DNA of 64,000 bases from Amycolatopsis sp. NBC_01480. GTDB taxonomy: Bacteria; Actinomycetota; Actinomycetes; Mycobacteriales; Pseudonocardiaceae. Where the stretch lies: the NCBI RefSeq assembly GCF_036227205.1, contig NZ_CP109442.1:1860001-1924000 (forward strand), written 5' to 3'. The first letter of the stretch is position 1, and the number at the start of each line of letters is the position of its first letter. The notes beneath the pieces were generated by a model that was given only the letters and a program-made list of their open reading frames with translations, ran no database searches and was not told the DNA's origin. The translations under genes and the position numbers were made by a program. This document shows positions 32,455-40,321 of this stretch, piece after piece.

Positions 32455-33018
32455 TCAGCTTTCCGCGGAGAGCGTGCGCAGATCTTCGAAAGCCCGCAAG
32501 AGGTAGGCGTCCAAGCCCGGCCCGGGGTCGTCGATCCAGGCCTGGGCGGCTTCGTGATAGGTGGCCCAGCCGGTGTGCGCGGCCAGGCTGGCCAGCCGGT
32601 CGGAAACCCCGCGCTGCCGTAACGCCTCGGCCAGCGCTTCGGCGAGCGAAGCGGCCTTGGCCAGATTGCGTTCACGCAGCGCCGGCGTCGCGGCGATGAT
32701 CTCCAAGCGCGGCTCTGAGAACGGCCGGTTTCGCTCGAGGATCTTCCCGGCTTGGCGGAACGCGCGAAGCAGCAGTTCGAACGGCTGCAAGCCTTCGGGC
32801 GCTTCGGCCACCGCCTCCGTCATCGTGGTGCGAAGCTCGGCTTCACTGCCGAAGAGGACTTCGCGCTTGTCCGGGAAGTGCCGGAAGAACGTGCGCTCGT
32901 TGACTCCGGCCCGGGCGGCGATCTCGGCCGTGGTGGTCTGGTCGAACCCGTTTTCCCGGTACAACTCCATGGCCGCCTCCTGAAGGCGGCGTCGCGCGTC
33001 TGCTCCGCTCCGTGGCAC
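32455..33018 (-). CDS. TetR-family regulator
   Basis: 187 residues from a GTG start. The HTH lies at about 8-55 (LQEAAMELYRENGFDQTT, TAEIAARAGVNERTFFRHFP), the C-domain is TetR_C_27-like. It is divergent from the epimerase gene, and the gap holds four copies of a 13-base palindrome. Autoregulation and repression of the epimerase are very likely. Confidence 0.92.
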   Translation of the reverse strand: MPRSGADARRRLQEAAMELYRENGFDQTTTAEIAARAGVNERTFFRHFPDKREVLFGSEAELRTTMTEAVAEAPEGLQPFELLLRAFRQAGKILERNRPFSEPRLEIIAATPALRERNLAKAASLAEALAEALRQRGVSDRLASLAAHTGWATYHEAAQAWIDDPGPGLDAYLLRAFEDLRTLSAES

Positions 33019-33062
33019 GCCCTGACACTACCCGCGCGCACCGGCCGCGGGCACTTCGTAAC

Positions 33063-33146
33063 GCCAGTGACTGGCATCACGTTGTGCCAGTCACTGGCGC
33101 TACGCGTAGAGTCAGCGACTGGCGCTATTTAGTGCCAGTCACTGGC
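33063..33146. promoter_or_regulatory. Four-copy operator array (GCCAGTSACTGGC)
   Basis: Copies at 33063-33075, 33086-33098, 33111-33123 (degenerate) and 33134-33146. Three are near-perfect 13-base dyads GCCAGT-S-ACTGGC. Centre spacing is 23-25 bases, about two helical turns, so the bound dimers would sit on one face. They fill the divergent promoter between the TetR and epimerase genes. Confidence 0.8.
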
Positions 33147-33165
33147 GTAACGGAGAGAGTGTTCG

Positions 33166-34113
33166 ATGCACATTTTTGTCACCGGTGGTTCCGGCCAGAC
33201 CGGTCCCGCCGTCGTCGCCGGGCTCATCGCAGCGGGCCACACCGTCACCGGCCTGGCCCGTTCGGACGCCGCCGCCTCCCGGCTGGAGTCACTCGGCGCC
33301 ACTCCGCACCGCGGCTCCGTCGAAGACCTCGACAGCCTGCGCAGCGGCGCCGAAGCCGCCGACGGTGTCCTGCACATGGCGTACGGCGGCGATTACGCCG
33401 ACCCGGAAGCCCTCGTCCGCCGCGACTGCACCGCGATCGAGGCGATCGGGCAGGCCCTCGCGGGGTCCGACCGGCCGTTTGTGGTCACGTCCGGCACGCT
33501 GGTGACGAAGACCGGCCGGGTCAGCACCGAACTGGACGCGCCGGACCCCGATTCGGTCGCCGCCTTCCGGATCCGGAGCGAGCAGACCTGTCTGGACCTG
33601 GCCGAGCGAGGCGTGCGCGCCGGCGTCGTCCGGCTCGCGCCGACCGTGCACGGCCCCGGCGACTACGGGTTCATCCCGGCCCTCATCGCGGGCGCGCGCC
33701 GGGCGGGCGTCTCGGCCTACATCGGCGACGGCGCCAACCGCTGGCCCGCCGTCCACCGCTTCGACGCCGCCGGCCTTTTCCGTCTGACACTGGAGAAAGC
33801 CCCCGCCGGGAGCGTGCTGCACGGCGCCGGCGAAGGCGCCGTCACGATCAAGAGCGTTGCCGAGCAGATCGGGCAGGTTCTCGACATCCCCGCCGTCTCC
33901 CTCACCCTCGACCAGGCCGCCGAACATCTCGGAAACCCTTTCCTGGCCCGGTTTTTCTCCCTCGACGCGCCCGTCTCCAGCGAGCACACCCAGGCACTGC
34001 TGGGCTGGGCGCCGGAGCACGCGACCCTGCTGGAAGACCTCCGGACCGGCGACTACTTCACACCGGAAGCCAGCGCCCGCGCCGAAGCGGTCTGGCTGCG
34101 GCCGCACAACTGA
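33166..34113 (+). CDS. NAD(P)-dependent epimerase/dehydratase-like SDR
   Basis: 315 residues. The extended/atypical SDR Rossmann motif is FVTGGSGQTG at the N-terminus. The middle has SGTLVTKTGRVSTE and the late segment is FFSLDAPVSSEHTQ. The classical YxxxK is not obvious, as in many atypical SDRs that act as NAD(P)-binding oxidoreductases. It is controlled by the adjacent TetR through the four-copy operator. The substrate is unknown. Confidence 0.85.
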   Translation: MHIFVTGGSGQTGPAVVAGLIAAGHTVTGLARSDAAASRLESLGATPHRGSVEDLDSLRSGAEAADGVLHMAYGGDYADPEALVRRDCTAIEAIGQALAGSDRPFVVTSGTLVTKTGRVSTELDAPDPDSVAAFRIRSEQTCLDLAERGVRAGVVRLAPTVHGPGDYGFIPALIAGARRAGVSAYIGDGANRWPAVHRFDAAGLFRLTLEKAPAGSVLHGAGEGAVTIKSVAEQIGQVLDIPAVSLTLDQAAEHLGNPFLARFFSLDAPVSSEHTQALLGWAPEHATLLEDLRTGDYFTPEASARAEAVWLRPHN

Positions 34114-34128
34114 GACCGGCGATTTCCC

Positions 34129-34515
34129 TTAAGCCGTGCGGGTAAACCCACCGAAGTGCTCAGGCAGGATGGTGACCGGGACCCCGGCTCCCGCGGCCTC
34201 CTTGAGCATCTCGAGGATGGCCTCGGTGGGCTGCCCGTAGATGCGGATGTCGGTCGTCCCCTCGAGCGTCGCCTGGTACGAGAGGTCGGACTTCTCGGCG
34301 AGCACACGCATGTGGTGCTCGAAGGAGTCGGTGTCGGGGTGGATCTGGATGTACTCGACCTCGGTGCCGTCCGCGCTGCGGTACTCGTGGAAGCCGATGG
34401 TGCGCGGCTCGTTGTCGTGGATGAACTGCACCCAGCCGGGGACGCGGTTCTTCTCGTCCTCGAGCTTGCCTTCGCGGACCTTGTTGGTGGCGATGAAGAT
34501 GAACGGGCCGGACAT
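34129..34515 (-). CDS. Small protein, dimeric alpha/beta-barrel-like
   Basis: 128 residues from the ATG at 34515 with AAGGAG upstream. The N-terminal part (FIFIATNKVREGKLEDEKN, then GFHEYRSADGTEVEYIQIHP) has the strand-helix-strand pattern of ABM-type ferredoxin-like domains. The C-terminal 40 residues look helical. Function unknown. It follows the SDR gene by 28 bases on the same strand and probably shares its operon. Confidence 0.7.
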   Translation of the reverse strand: MSGPFIFIATNKVREGKLEDEKNRVPGWVQFIHDNEPRTIGFHEYRSADGTEVEYIQIHPDTDSFEHHMRVLAEKSDLSYQATLEGTTDIRIYGQPTEAILEMLKEAAGAGVPVTILPEHFGGFTRTA

Positions 34516-34543
34516 GAGAACTCCTTGCTGCGAATAGTAAAAG

Positions 34544-35413
34544 TCAGATTTCCCGCTGCAGTGGCTCCGAGCCCGGAGCCGGGACCAGCGCGCTCCACAG
34601 CGCACTCGGCCGCCCGACCGCGGCCTCCCGGAACTCCTCCCAATACAACTGCGGGCCGAGGATCCGTTTCGCGGTCGGGATGGCCGCCGAGTCCGGGCCC
34701 GAGTAGTAGCGGACACGGGCGCCCTGCGGGTCGAGCACGGCCTGGTAGATCACGTCCGCGGCGACCGTCGGCGAGGACCCGGTCATCGGCGTGACCGAGA
34801 AGAACGACTCGATGCCGCCCTGGTAGTCCTCGGCGACGTCGGCGGCCGCGTCGATCTTGGTGAAGATCCGGGTGGCGTGCTGGCCGGGCATGATGGCCCG
34901 CACGACCACGCCGAACTCGGCCATCTCCATGCTCAAGCCCTCGCTGAAGGTGGCGACGGCCGCCTTGGAAGCGGCGTAGACCGCGCTGTACGGATACCCC
35001 TGCTCGGCCGTCAGCGACGAGATGTTGACGATCACGCCCGACCGCCGGCTGCGGAAGACCGGCAGAAACGCCTTCGTGACCGCGATCAGGCCGAAGACGT
35101 TGGTCTGGAACTGCCGGTGCACCTGGGCCATGCTCGTCGATTCCACCGGCCCCATCTGGTAGTGGCCGGCGTTGTTGACCAGCGCGTCCACCTGGCCGAA
35201 CTGCCGCACCGCCTGCTGGGCGAAATCCGGGATCGCCTGCTCGTCGTCCACGTCGAGCAGCAGGGTCTTCACCTGCGGAAGTCCTTGGTGCACCGCGAGA
35301 TCCGCGGTTCTGCGCACGGTCGCCACCACGTTCCAGCCCGCCGCGGCGAACTTGTCGACGGTGGCCTTGCCCAGCCCCGTCGCCGTGCCGGTAACCACGA
35401 TCACCTTGCTCAC
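34544..35413 (-). CDS. Short-chain dehydrogenase/reductase
   Basis: 289 residues from a GTG at 35413 preceded by GAAAGGGG. A start further upstream would use the operator region and is rejected. It has TGTATGLGKA for cofactor binding, NNAG (LVNNAGHYQ), Ser in NISSLTAEQG and the catalytic YAASK. It is a classical SDR with unknown substrate. The promoter has three GTCC-N3-GGAC dyads. Its likely repressor survives only as a fragment at 35578-35850. Confidence 0.9.
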   Translation of the reverse strand: MSKVIVVTGTATGLGKATVDKFAAAGWNVVATVRRTADLAVHQGLPQVKTLLLDVDDEQAIPDFAQQAVRQFGQVDALVNNAGHYQMGPVESTSMAQVHRQFQTNVFGLIAVTKAFLPVFRSRRSGVIVNISSLTAEQGYPYSAVYAASKAAVATFSEGLSMEMAEFGVVVRAIMPGQHATRIFTKIDAAADVAEDYQGGIESFFSVTPMTGSSPTVAADVIYQAVLDPQGARVRYYSGPDSAAIPTAKRILGPQLYWEEFREAAVGRPSALWSALVPAPGSEPLQREI

Positions 35414-35440
35414 GGTCGTCCCCTTTCCTCCGATGTACAG

Positions 35441-35504
35441 GTCCAGTGGACCCTTAAAAACCACGATAGCAGTCCGACGGACACATAATAAGAGTCCGGT
35501 GGAC
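35441..35504. promoter_or_regulatory. Three-copy operator upstream of the SDR
   Basis: GTCCAGTGGAC (35441-35451), GTCCGACGGAC (35472-35482) and GTCCGGTGGAC (35494-35504) share the dyad GTCC-N3-GGAC. Centre spacings are 31 and 22 bases, about three and two helical turns. They precede the SDR start and look like TetR-type sites. Confidence 0.65.
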
Positions 35505-35577
35505 AAATACCGTGGATGTGGGCCATCAGACAGCCCAGGAGGGGACGGCCAAGACCCGCCGTGGAGGAATCCGCGGG

Positions 35578-35850
35578 TCACGCGCCGCCGGCGGTCACGG
35601 CCTTGAGCTCGTCGAGCGTTGCCCGCATCAACGCCGACAACTCGCGTTGCTCGTCCGCCGCGAGCCAGTGGACGAAGCCGACCTTGAACGCGGCGACCCC
35701 CGCCTCGGCGGCCAGGCTCGCGGCCGGCTCCGTGACGCCGTGGCTGCGCAGGGTTTCGGCGAGCGCCACCGCGGTGGCGGCGAGCTGCTGCGCGGCGGCA
35801 AGGCCTGAATCACCCGCCGCACGACGCTGATCCGGGCGTTCCCCCGACGG
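35578..35850 (-). pseudogene. TetR-family regulator remnant (C-terminus only)
   Basis: The minus strand reads ALAETLRSHGVTEPAASLA, then AEAGVAAFKVGFVHWLA, a typical end of a TetR ligand domain, and stops at 35578. The frame stays open upstream into the 3' end of the beta-helix gene but shows no HTH and no credible start; a GTG at 35769 lacks a ribosome site. The regulator therefore seems to have lost its DNA-binding half, perhaps when the beta-helix gene arrived. Confidence 0.55.
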
Positions 35851-38008
35851 TCATCGTGACCGGAGCCGAGCTGAGTTCCCCCGCGCCGGTCCTCGTCACC
35901 GCCGTCAGCCGGGCCTGCCCGTTCCGCAGCGCGAGCGCGGTCCCGTCCGGGAGAATCCGCACCACAGCGGGATTACTGCTGCGGTACGTGATCGAACCCA
36001 GCACCGGCAGCACGTGGTCACCGTTCACCGAGGCGGCGTCGTGGTCGACGGCGACCGACTGCGCGTCCATGTCCACTGTGTCCACTCGCGCGTTCAGGCC
36101 GTTGTCGTACCGGTTGCGCGCGACCCGCACGTCCGAGGAACCCCGGAAAACGAACAGCGAGCTCTGGTACGCCGGTTGCGCGGCCGTGGTCTGCAACGGG
36201 ATGCGGTCGCCCACCGCCGGGCAACGGTTCGGCGCCGCCAGCTGAAGCAGCGTCGCGCGGTCGAGCCGCCGCACGGTGTTGCCGGTGAAGCTGAACCCGC
36301 CGACGCTCTTGGCGTCGACCAGGTTGACGTCGCCGACGTCGAAGGTGTTGTCCTCGACCTTGATGTTGTGGTGCACCGGATGCGCCGCGTCGAGCACCTG
36401 GTTGGTCGGCTCGACGAAGATGACCCGGCTCGACGGCCTGGTGAACACGTTGTGGCGGATGGTGACGTCGTCGACCGGGCCGGACTCGTACCACTGGTAG
36501 GCGTCCGCGGAGATGTACACGCTGGACATGGTCATGCCGTCGAACCGGTTGTTCTCGATCACCACCGGGCGGCGGGTGGTGACCAGGATCCCGCGGGTCG
36601 GCACGTTGCGGAAAGTGTTGCCGGACACCAGAACCGACGGGGTGTAGGTGATGTTCTCCACCACGCTGGCGCCGATCGCCACGGCGGCGGGCACCGGCCG
36701 GTCGAGGGTGATCGTCATGTCCGTCAACGACTTCGAGTGGTCCATCCCGCTGGGCCCGTCCACGGCGGTGACCACCGCCTGGCCGCCGTCGGCCCGCATC
36801 GTCTGCTTGGTGACCAGCTCGACCGTGTCGCCGACGTGGAACTGCGGGAACCCGGCGGTTTCGGGGTGTTCGTAGCTGACGGTGAGCTGGTCCGGCGCCG
36901 GTTTGCCGGTGACTTCCAGGTAGGTGCCGTGGATGTTGATCGGGTCGTCCTGCGGCCCGTCGAACACGTTGCCCGTGATCGAGACCCGGCCCTTGACCCC
37001 GGACATCTGCAGGAAGTCCGCCGAAGACGCGGTGGAGCGGCCCGAGCCCGGGTCCGGCCGGAAGTTGTTCCGGTCGATGGTCACGTTCTCGCTGAACTGC
37101 GCGACCAGGCCGAACGTCTGCATGTAGTACGCGTCGAGCCCGCGCACGGTGACGTCCTTGGAATTCCAGATGAACGCGCCCGGCTGCTCGCGCGTGGTCT
37201 GCCGCATCTCGTAAACAAGACCTTTGTCGGCCGACGGCGTCGCGCCCGTGTAGTCGATCCGGATCTTGCGGCTGCCGAGGTCGGTGATGGCCTGGACGCC
37301 GGTGAACAGCGGGTTGTCTGCGCGCCAGGCGGTGTCCGCAACCGGATCGTGGATCTGGAGATACTGCATGCCGTCGACGCCGGACCAGTACGGCTGCCCG
37401 GTGGCCGGGCTGTTCTCGCCGAGCCAGGTGATGTGGTTGTCCGCCACGCGGTAGGGACTTCCGGCGGGCAGCGTCAGCACGCGGTACGCATGTCCGTCCG
37501 CGACGCCGGTTTCGCTGACCGTGGCGTCGATGACCTTGGGCGCGACGTAATCGAAGGCGAAGTTCGTGAAGGTGACGTCGGTCGAGCGGATCGAGGCGAA
37601 CGCGGTCTGGAGGCCGTGGTAGTCGAGTTTGGAGCCCTGCCCGTCGATGGTGACGTCGTGCATGTCCTCGACGAGCATGCCGATCTTCTTGTCCCGGTAG
37701 GCCTGATCGGCGCCCACGGTGTTGGAGACGTACAGCTCGCGCGTCTCCGCCTGCTCGGGGTACAGCTGGTAAACGCCCTTGGGGAAGACGACCCGGACGG
37801 GCCGGGAAAGCGTCTTCGCATACCGAAGCGCGGCCTTCACCGCCGGCGCCGAATCCGCGACCCCCGTCGGATCAGCCCCGAAGGACGTCACGTCGACCAC
37901 CTGCGCCGCCGGTGCCGCCGCGCTCGCGGGCGCCTGCGCGCAGCCGAGCAGGACCAGCACCGCGCCGGCGAGAATTCCCGCCGTCCGCCGAACCCGGACA
38001 TGCGTCAT
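35810..38008 (-). CDS. Secreted right-handed beta-helix glycosidase, GH110-like
   Basis: 732 residues from the ATG at 38008 with GGAGG upstream. The signal peptide is about 1-30 and includes a lipobox-like VLLGC. VTSFGADPTGVADSAPAV is the usual entry of pectate-lyase-type beta-helix proteins. The helix repeats continue to about residue 640, with GPQDDPINIHG in the middle, like the Asp-Asp segment of GH110 alpha-1,3-galactosidases. A C-terminal Ig-like beta domain follows. GH110 is an inference from motif and layout. The 3' end overlaps the TetR remnant. Confidence 0.72.
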   Translation of the reverse strand: MTHVRVRRTAGILAGAVLVLLGCAQAPASAAAPAAQVVDVTSFGADPTGVADSAPAVKAALRYAKTLSRPVRVVFPKGVYQLYPEQAETRELYVSNTVGADQAYRDKKIGMLVEDMHDVTIDGQGSKLDYHGLQTAFASIRSTDVTFTNFAFDYVAPKVIDATVSETGVADGHAYRVLTLPAGSPYRVADNHITWLGENSPATGQPYWSGVDGMQYLQIHDPVADTAWRADNPLFTGVQAITDLGSRKIRIDYTGATPSADKGLVYEMRQTTREQPGAFIWNSKDVTVRGLDAYYMQTFGLVAQFSENVTIDRNNFRPDPGSGRSTASSADFLQMSGVKGRVSITGNVFDGPQDDPINIHGTYLEVTGKPAPDQLTVSYEHPETAGFPQFHVGDTVELVTKQTMRADGGQAVVTAVDGPSGMDHSKSLTDMTITLDRPVPAAVAIGASVVENITYTPSVLVSGNTFRNVPTRGILVTTRRPVVIENNRFDGMTMSSVYISADAYQWYESGPVDDVTIRHNVFTRPSSRVIFVEPTNQVLDAAHPVHHNIKVEDNTFDVGDVNLVDAKSVGGFSFTGNTVRRLDRATLLQLAAPNRCPAVGDRIPLQTTAAQPAYQSSLFVFRGSSDVRVARNRYDNGLNARVDTVDMDAQSVAVDHDAASVNGDHVLPVLGSITYRSSNPAVVRILPDGTALALRNGQARLTAVTRTGAGELSSAPVTMTVGGTPGSASCGG

Positions 38009-38149
38009 CGATCCTCCGAACCTAGGGGTGTAGCCAACAGGCCGGGGAGGCCAGACATCCAATGAATGTCCGCCTGAACCCTCGATAGGTGGTCGCGATC
38101 GCCTTGATCGGGGCGAAATTATACGAATACATCCGACTTCTGCGCAAGC

Positions 38150-39019
38150 CTCACCGCTCGCTGCCCCGGCTGGCCCGTCTTACAAGAGCCGACGACGCGC
38201 ACGGCAGTTGCGGGCCTGCTCAGCCGGGCCGACCGGGCGACGGCGGCCGAGCGCGCGGTCGAAGCGGGCCTGGGCGAAGTCACGCGTGTGCACCGGCAGC
38301 GTCAGCACGCCGTGGGCTGGGTGATCGGCTTGACGGCGCTGGCGCTGGCCGGCGGATTCGTCACTTTTCTGTTGGTGCTCAGCAAGTCCGTGCTCTGGCA
38401 GATCCCGGTGTTCGTGGTGTGCGCGGGCTGGCTGACCACGCTGTTCGGGCCGATCGCCGGTGGTCGGCAGTTCTTCGCGGTCGCCGAGCGCGGGGTGCTG
38501 CGCTGGAAGGCCGGCGACCATGACGTGATCGGCTACGACCGCGCCTCGGTACGCCGGACGCCCCGTCGGATCATCTGGTCCGGCCGAGTCCTCGTGCCGC
38601 CGCCGATGTCGGCGAGGCCGGCGTTGCCGGCCTCGCTCGAACAGGGCCGTCCGGTACGCGCCGGCGCCGCAGCCCCGGGCTCGGCCGCGCGGCCGCCTAC
38701 GAGGGAGCCTGCCCGCATCCGACGGTGGTGACGTCGGATGCGGTGCCGGGCTCGCCGCAACTCATCGCGTGCCTGCGGCTGGTCAAGCAGCCCGCCGAAA
38801 CGCCGTTGACCACCTGCGCGGGCCATTCCGGCTGGACGTGATCGAGGCGCACAGCGGGCGCACCATCACCTCGATGACGCTACCCACGCCGACCCCTGCA
38901 CGGAAATCACCCTCCGCACCCAAGGAAACGACGGCACCGAATCCTCGGCCTGCACCTCACCGGACGACGGGACGTACCGGCAGCTGCTCGGTCCGCTCTA
39001 CTCCGGGCCCAGCCGCTGA
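38150..39019 (+). pseudogene. Decayed membrane-protein gene with several frameshifts
   Basis: One frame from about 38190 reads VAGLLSRADRATAAERAVE, then two helices (VIGLTALALAGGFVTFLLVL, WQIPVFVVCAGWLTTLF) and FFAVAERGVLRWKAGDHDV. Coding pattern then moves to another frame (YEGACPHPTVVTSDAVPG), a third (LDVIEAHSGRTITSM), and back to the first (DATHADPCTEITLRTQ ... GPLYSGPSR, stop at 39017-39019). At least three shifts are needed to join these, so the gene is probably dead. No start was identified and no family was recognised. Confidence 0.5.
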
Positions 39020-39036
39020 CCTGATCTCGGCTGGCG

Positions 39037-40053
39037 TCATGCGCCACGGTTCGAGGTGAACAACCAGCTGTGCCAAGGATCGGCGTCGGGGTCGGCGCCG
39101 GAACGGCGCACCGCCGCCATCATCGGATGGTTGTCCACGTCGACCAGAGACTGCACCGCAGCGAAGCCACGCGTGCGGGCGGCGCGGTACGCCGCCAGCA
39201 GCAACTGGTCCACATAACGGTGACCGCGCTGCTCCGGCAGGACCCCGATGAGCACGATCGTGCCCACGTCGGGATCACCTTTGCGTTGAGCCAGGCCGAC
39301 GAACCCCACCGGCACACCGTCGGCCGTCTCGGCGTACAGCCAGGACTCGACGTCCGCGGCAGACGCGTGATGGTCCAGGAACGTAGTGGCCCACTGCTGG
39401 GGCTGATGCCTGCCGAACACCAGGATGTCGGTCCGATCCAGGGTCCGGGCCACACATCGCCCGATCACCGGGATGAACGCCTCCGGCCCGATCCGCGACA
39501 TCGGCTCCAGCCGCAGCCCAGGCTCAGGCAGCGTCTGACCGGCGTCGACCCACCGAAAGCCCTCTTTCTCCTGGAACAACTCGAACCCGCACGCCCGCGC
39601 AATATCCCGTCGTGCAGCGTGGTCAGCACTCACCGCGGCACTGACCGGCAGATAGACGGAGACACCCGGCGGAGCCGACTCCACGGCCGCCGTCACCACG
39701 GCCCGTGCGTCCTCTTGGCCGCCTTCAGCCCAGGAGAACCGAGCCACCGCGTACTCCACGGGCTCGCGCTCGAAGATCTCCGCCCGCCCCAACACCACCG
39801 ACGCCCGTTCCACCCCGTCGCGCTCCACCACAAACCGCGAAATCGGCCGCAACGTCGACCCCGGCCGCACCACCGACGAATCAAGCACGACCCGGCGAAC
39901 CTCACCCACTGGACAAACCCCCGTCTCCCACGCCTGGAACTCCTCAAGGCAGGCTTCCGCACGACCCACCGCAGTGTCCACAGTAGAGAGACACAGAACT
40001 TGCGCCCACTCGTCGGCAGGCCCGACGGACACAACCTGCGATCCGGGCGACAT
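39037..40053 (-). CDS. GNAT-family N-acetyltransferase (two-domain)
   Basis: 338 residues from the ATG at 40053. The start is weakly supported, and the frame remains open through the tRNA, which cannot be coding. The C-terminal half has the GNAT acetyl-CoA loop VLPEQRGHRYVDQLLLAA preceded by VGFVGLAQRKGDPDVGTIVL, and ends DVDNHPMMAAVRRSG. The N-terminal half resembles a degenerate second GNAT fold, as in mycothiol-synthase-like proteins. The substrate is unknown. It ends 17 bases from the decayed gene. Confidence 0.78.
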   Translation of the reverse strand: MSPGSQVVSVGPADEWAQVLCLSTVDTAVGRAEACLEEFQAWETGVCPVGEVRRVVLDSSVVRPGSTLRPISRFVVERDGVERASVVLGRAEIFEREPVEYAVARFSWAEGGQEDARAVVTAAVESAPPGVSVYLPVSAAVSADHAARRDIARACGFELFQEKEGFRWVDAGQTLPEPGLRLEPMSRIGPEAFIPVIGRCVARTLDRTDILVFGRHQPQQWATTFLDHHASAADVESWLYAETADGVPVGFVGLAQRKGDPDVGTIVLIGVLPEQRGHRYVDQLLLAAYRAARTRGFAAVQSLVDVDNHPMMAAVRRSGADPDADPWHSWLFTSNRGA

Positions 40054-40099
40054 GCACCGGAGAGGCCCAGGGCTTGCTCTCGTCGTCAGGCGGCAAAAC

Positions 40100-40136
40100 G
40101 GGGCGCAAGTGGGGCACTTGATCTTACTTGCGCCCC
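40100..40136 (-). terminator. Terminator downstream of the tRNA
   Basis: Arms GGGGCGCAAGT and ACTTGCGCCCC are perfect inverses around a 15-base loop. On the minus strand the hairpin is followed by GTTTTG. It lies 25 bases beyond the tRNA 3' end and upstream of the GNAT start. Confidence 0.65.
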
Positions 40137-40161
40137 TTGTCGCGCCCCTGACCTGCGCAAA

Positions 40162-40238
40162 TGGTGCCCCCGACGGGGTTCGAACCCGCACTGGGTCGAT
40201 TTTAAGTCGACTGCCTCTGCCAGTTGGGCTACGGGGGC
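40162..40238 (-). tRNA. tRNA with UAA anticodon (tRNA-Leu by codon), short variable arm
   Basis: The minus strand folds fully: acceptor GCCCCCG/CGGGGGC, D arm GCC...GGC, anticodon arm GTCGA-CTTAAAA-TCGAC with anticodon TAA at loop positions 3-5, a 5-base variable region CCAGT, T arm with TTCGAAC loop, discriminator A and an encoded CCA. UAA reads UUA leucine codons. The short variable region is class I, whereas bacterial tRNA-Leu is normally class II with a long arm, so the charged amino acid deserves checking. Confidence 0.88.
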
Positions 40239-40272
40239 ACCGCACACCTTAGCGGGGCCCGGAACGCGCAAC

Positions 40273-40310
40273 AAAAAGCCGGGCCGCCGCGGGAAACGCG
40301 GTGGCCCGGC
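40273..40310 (-). terminator. Intrinsic terminator of the NDH-2 gene
   Basis: A 14-base stem (GCCGGGCCGCCGCG against CGCGGTGGCCCGGC, one mismatch, five-base loop) lies 12 bases after the stop codon. On the minus strand a TTTTTG run follows directly. Confidence 0.85.
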
Positions 40311-40321
40311 CAAAGGAGAAC

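Noticed and set aside
38089..38523. A 144-residue ORF over the decayed membrane gene.
   Set aside because: After about residue 40 its translation is Arg/Gly/Ala noise in the shadow of the true frame, which has membrane helices in another phase.
40162..40238. The mobile element or GNAT region being inserted at this tRNA gene.
   Set aside because: The tRNA is complete with its own terminator, no partial duplicate of its 3' end was seen nearby, and no integrase adjoins it.
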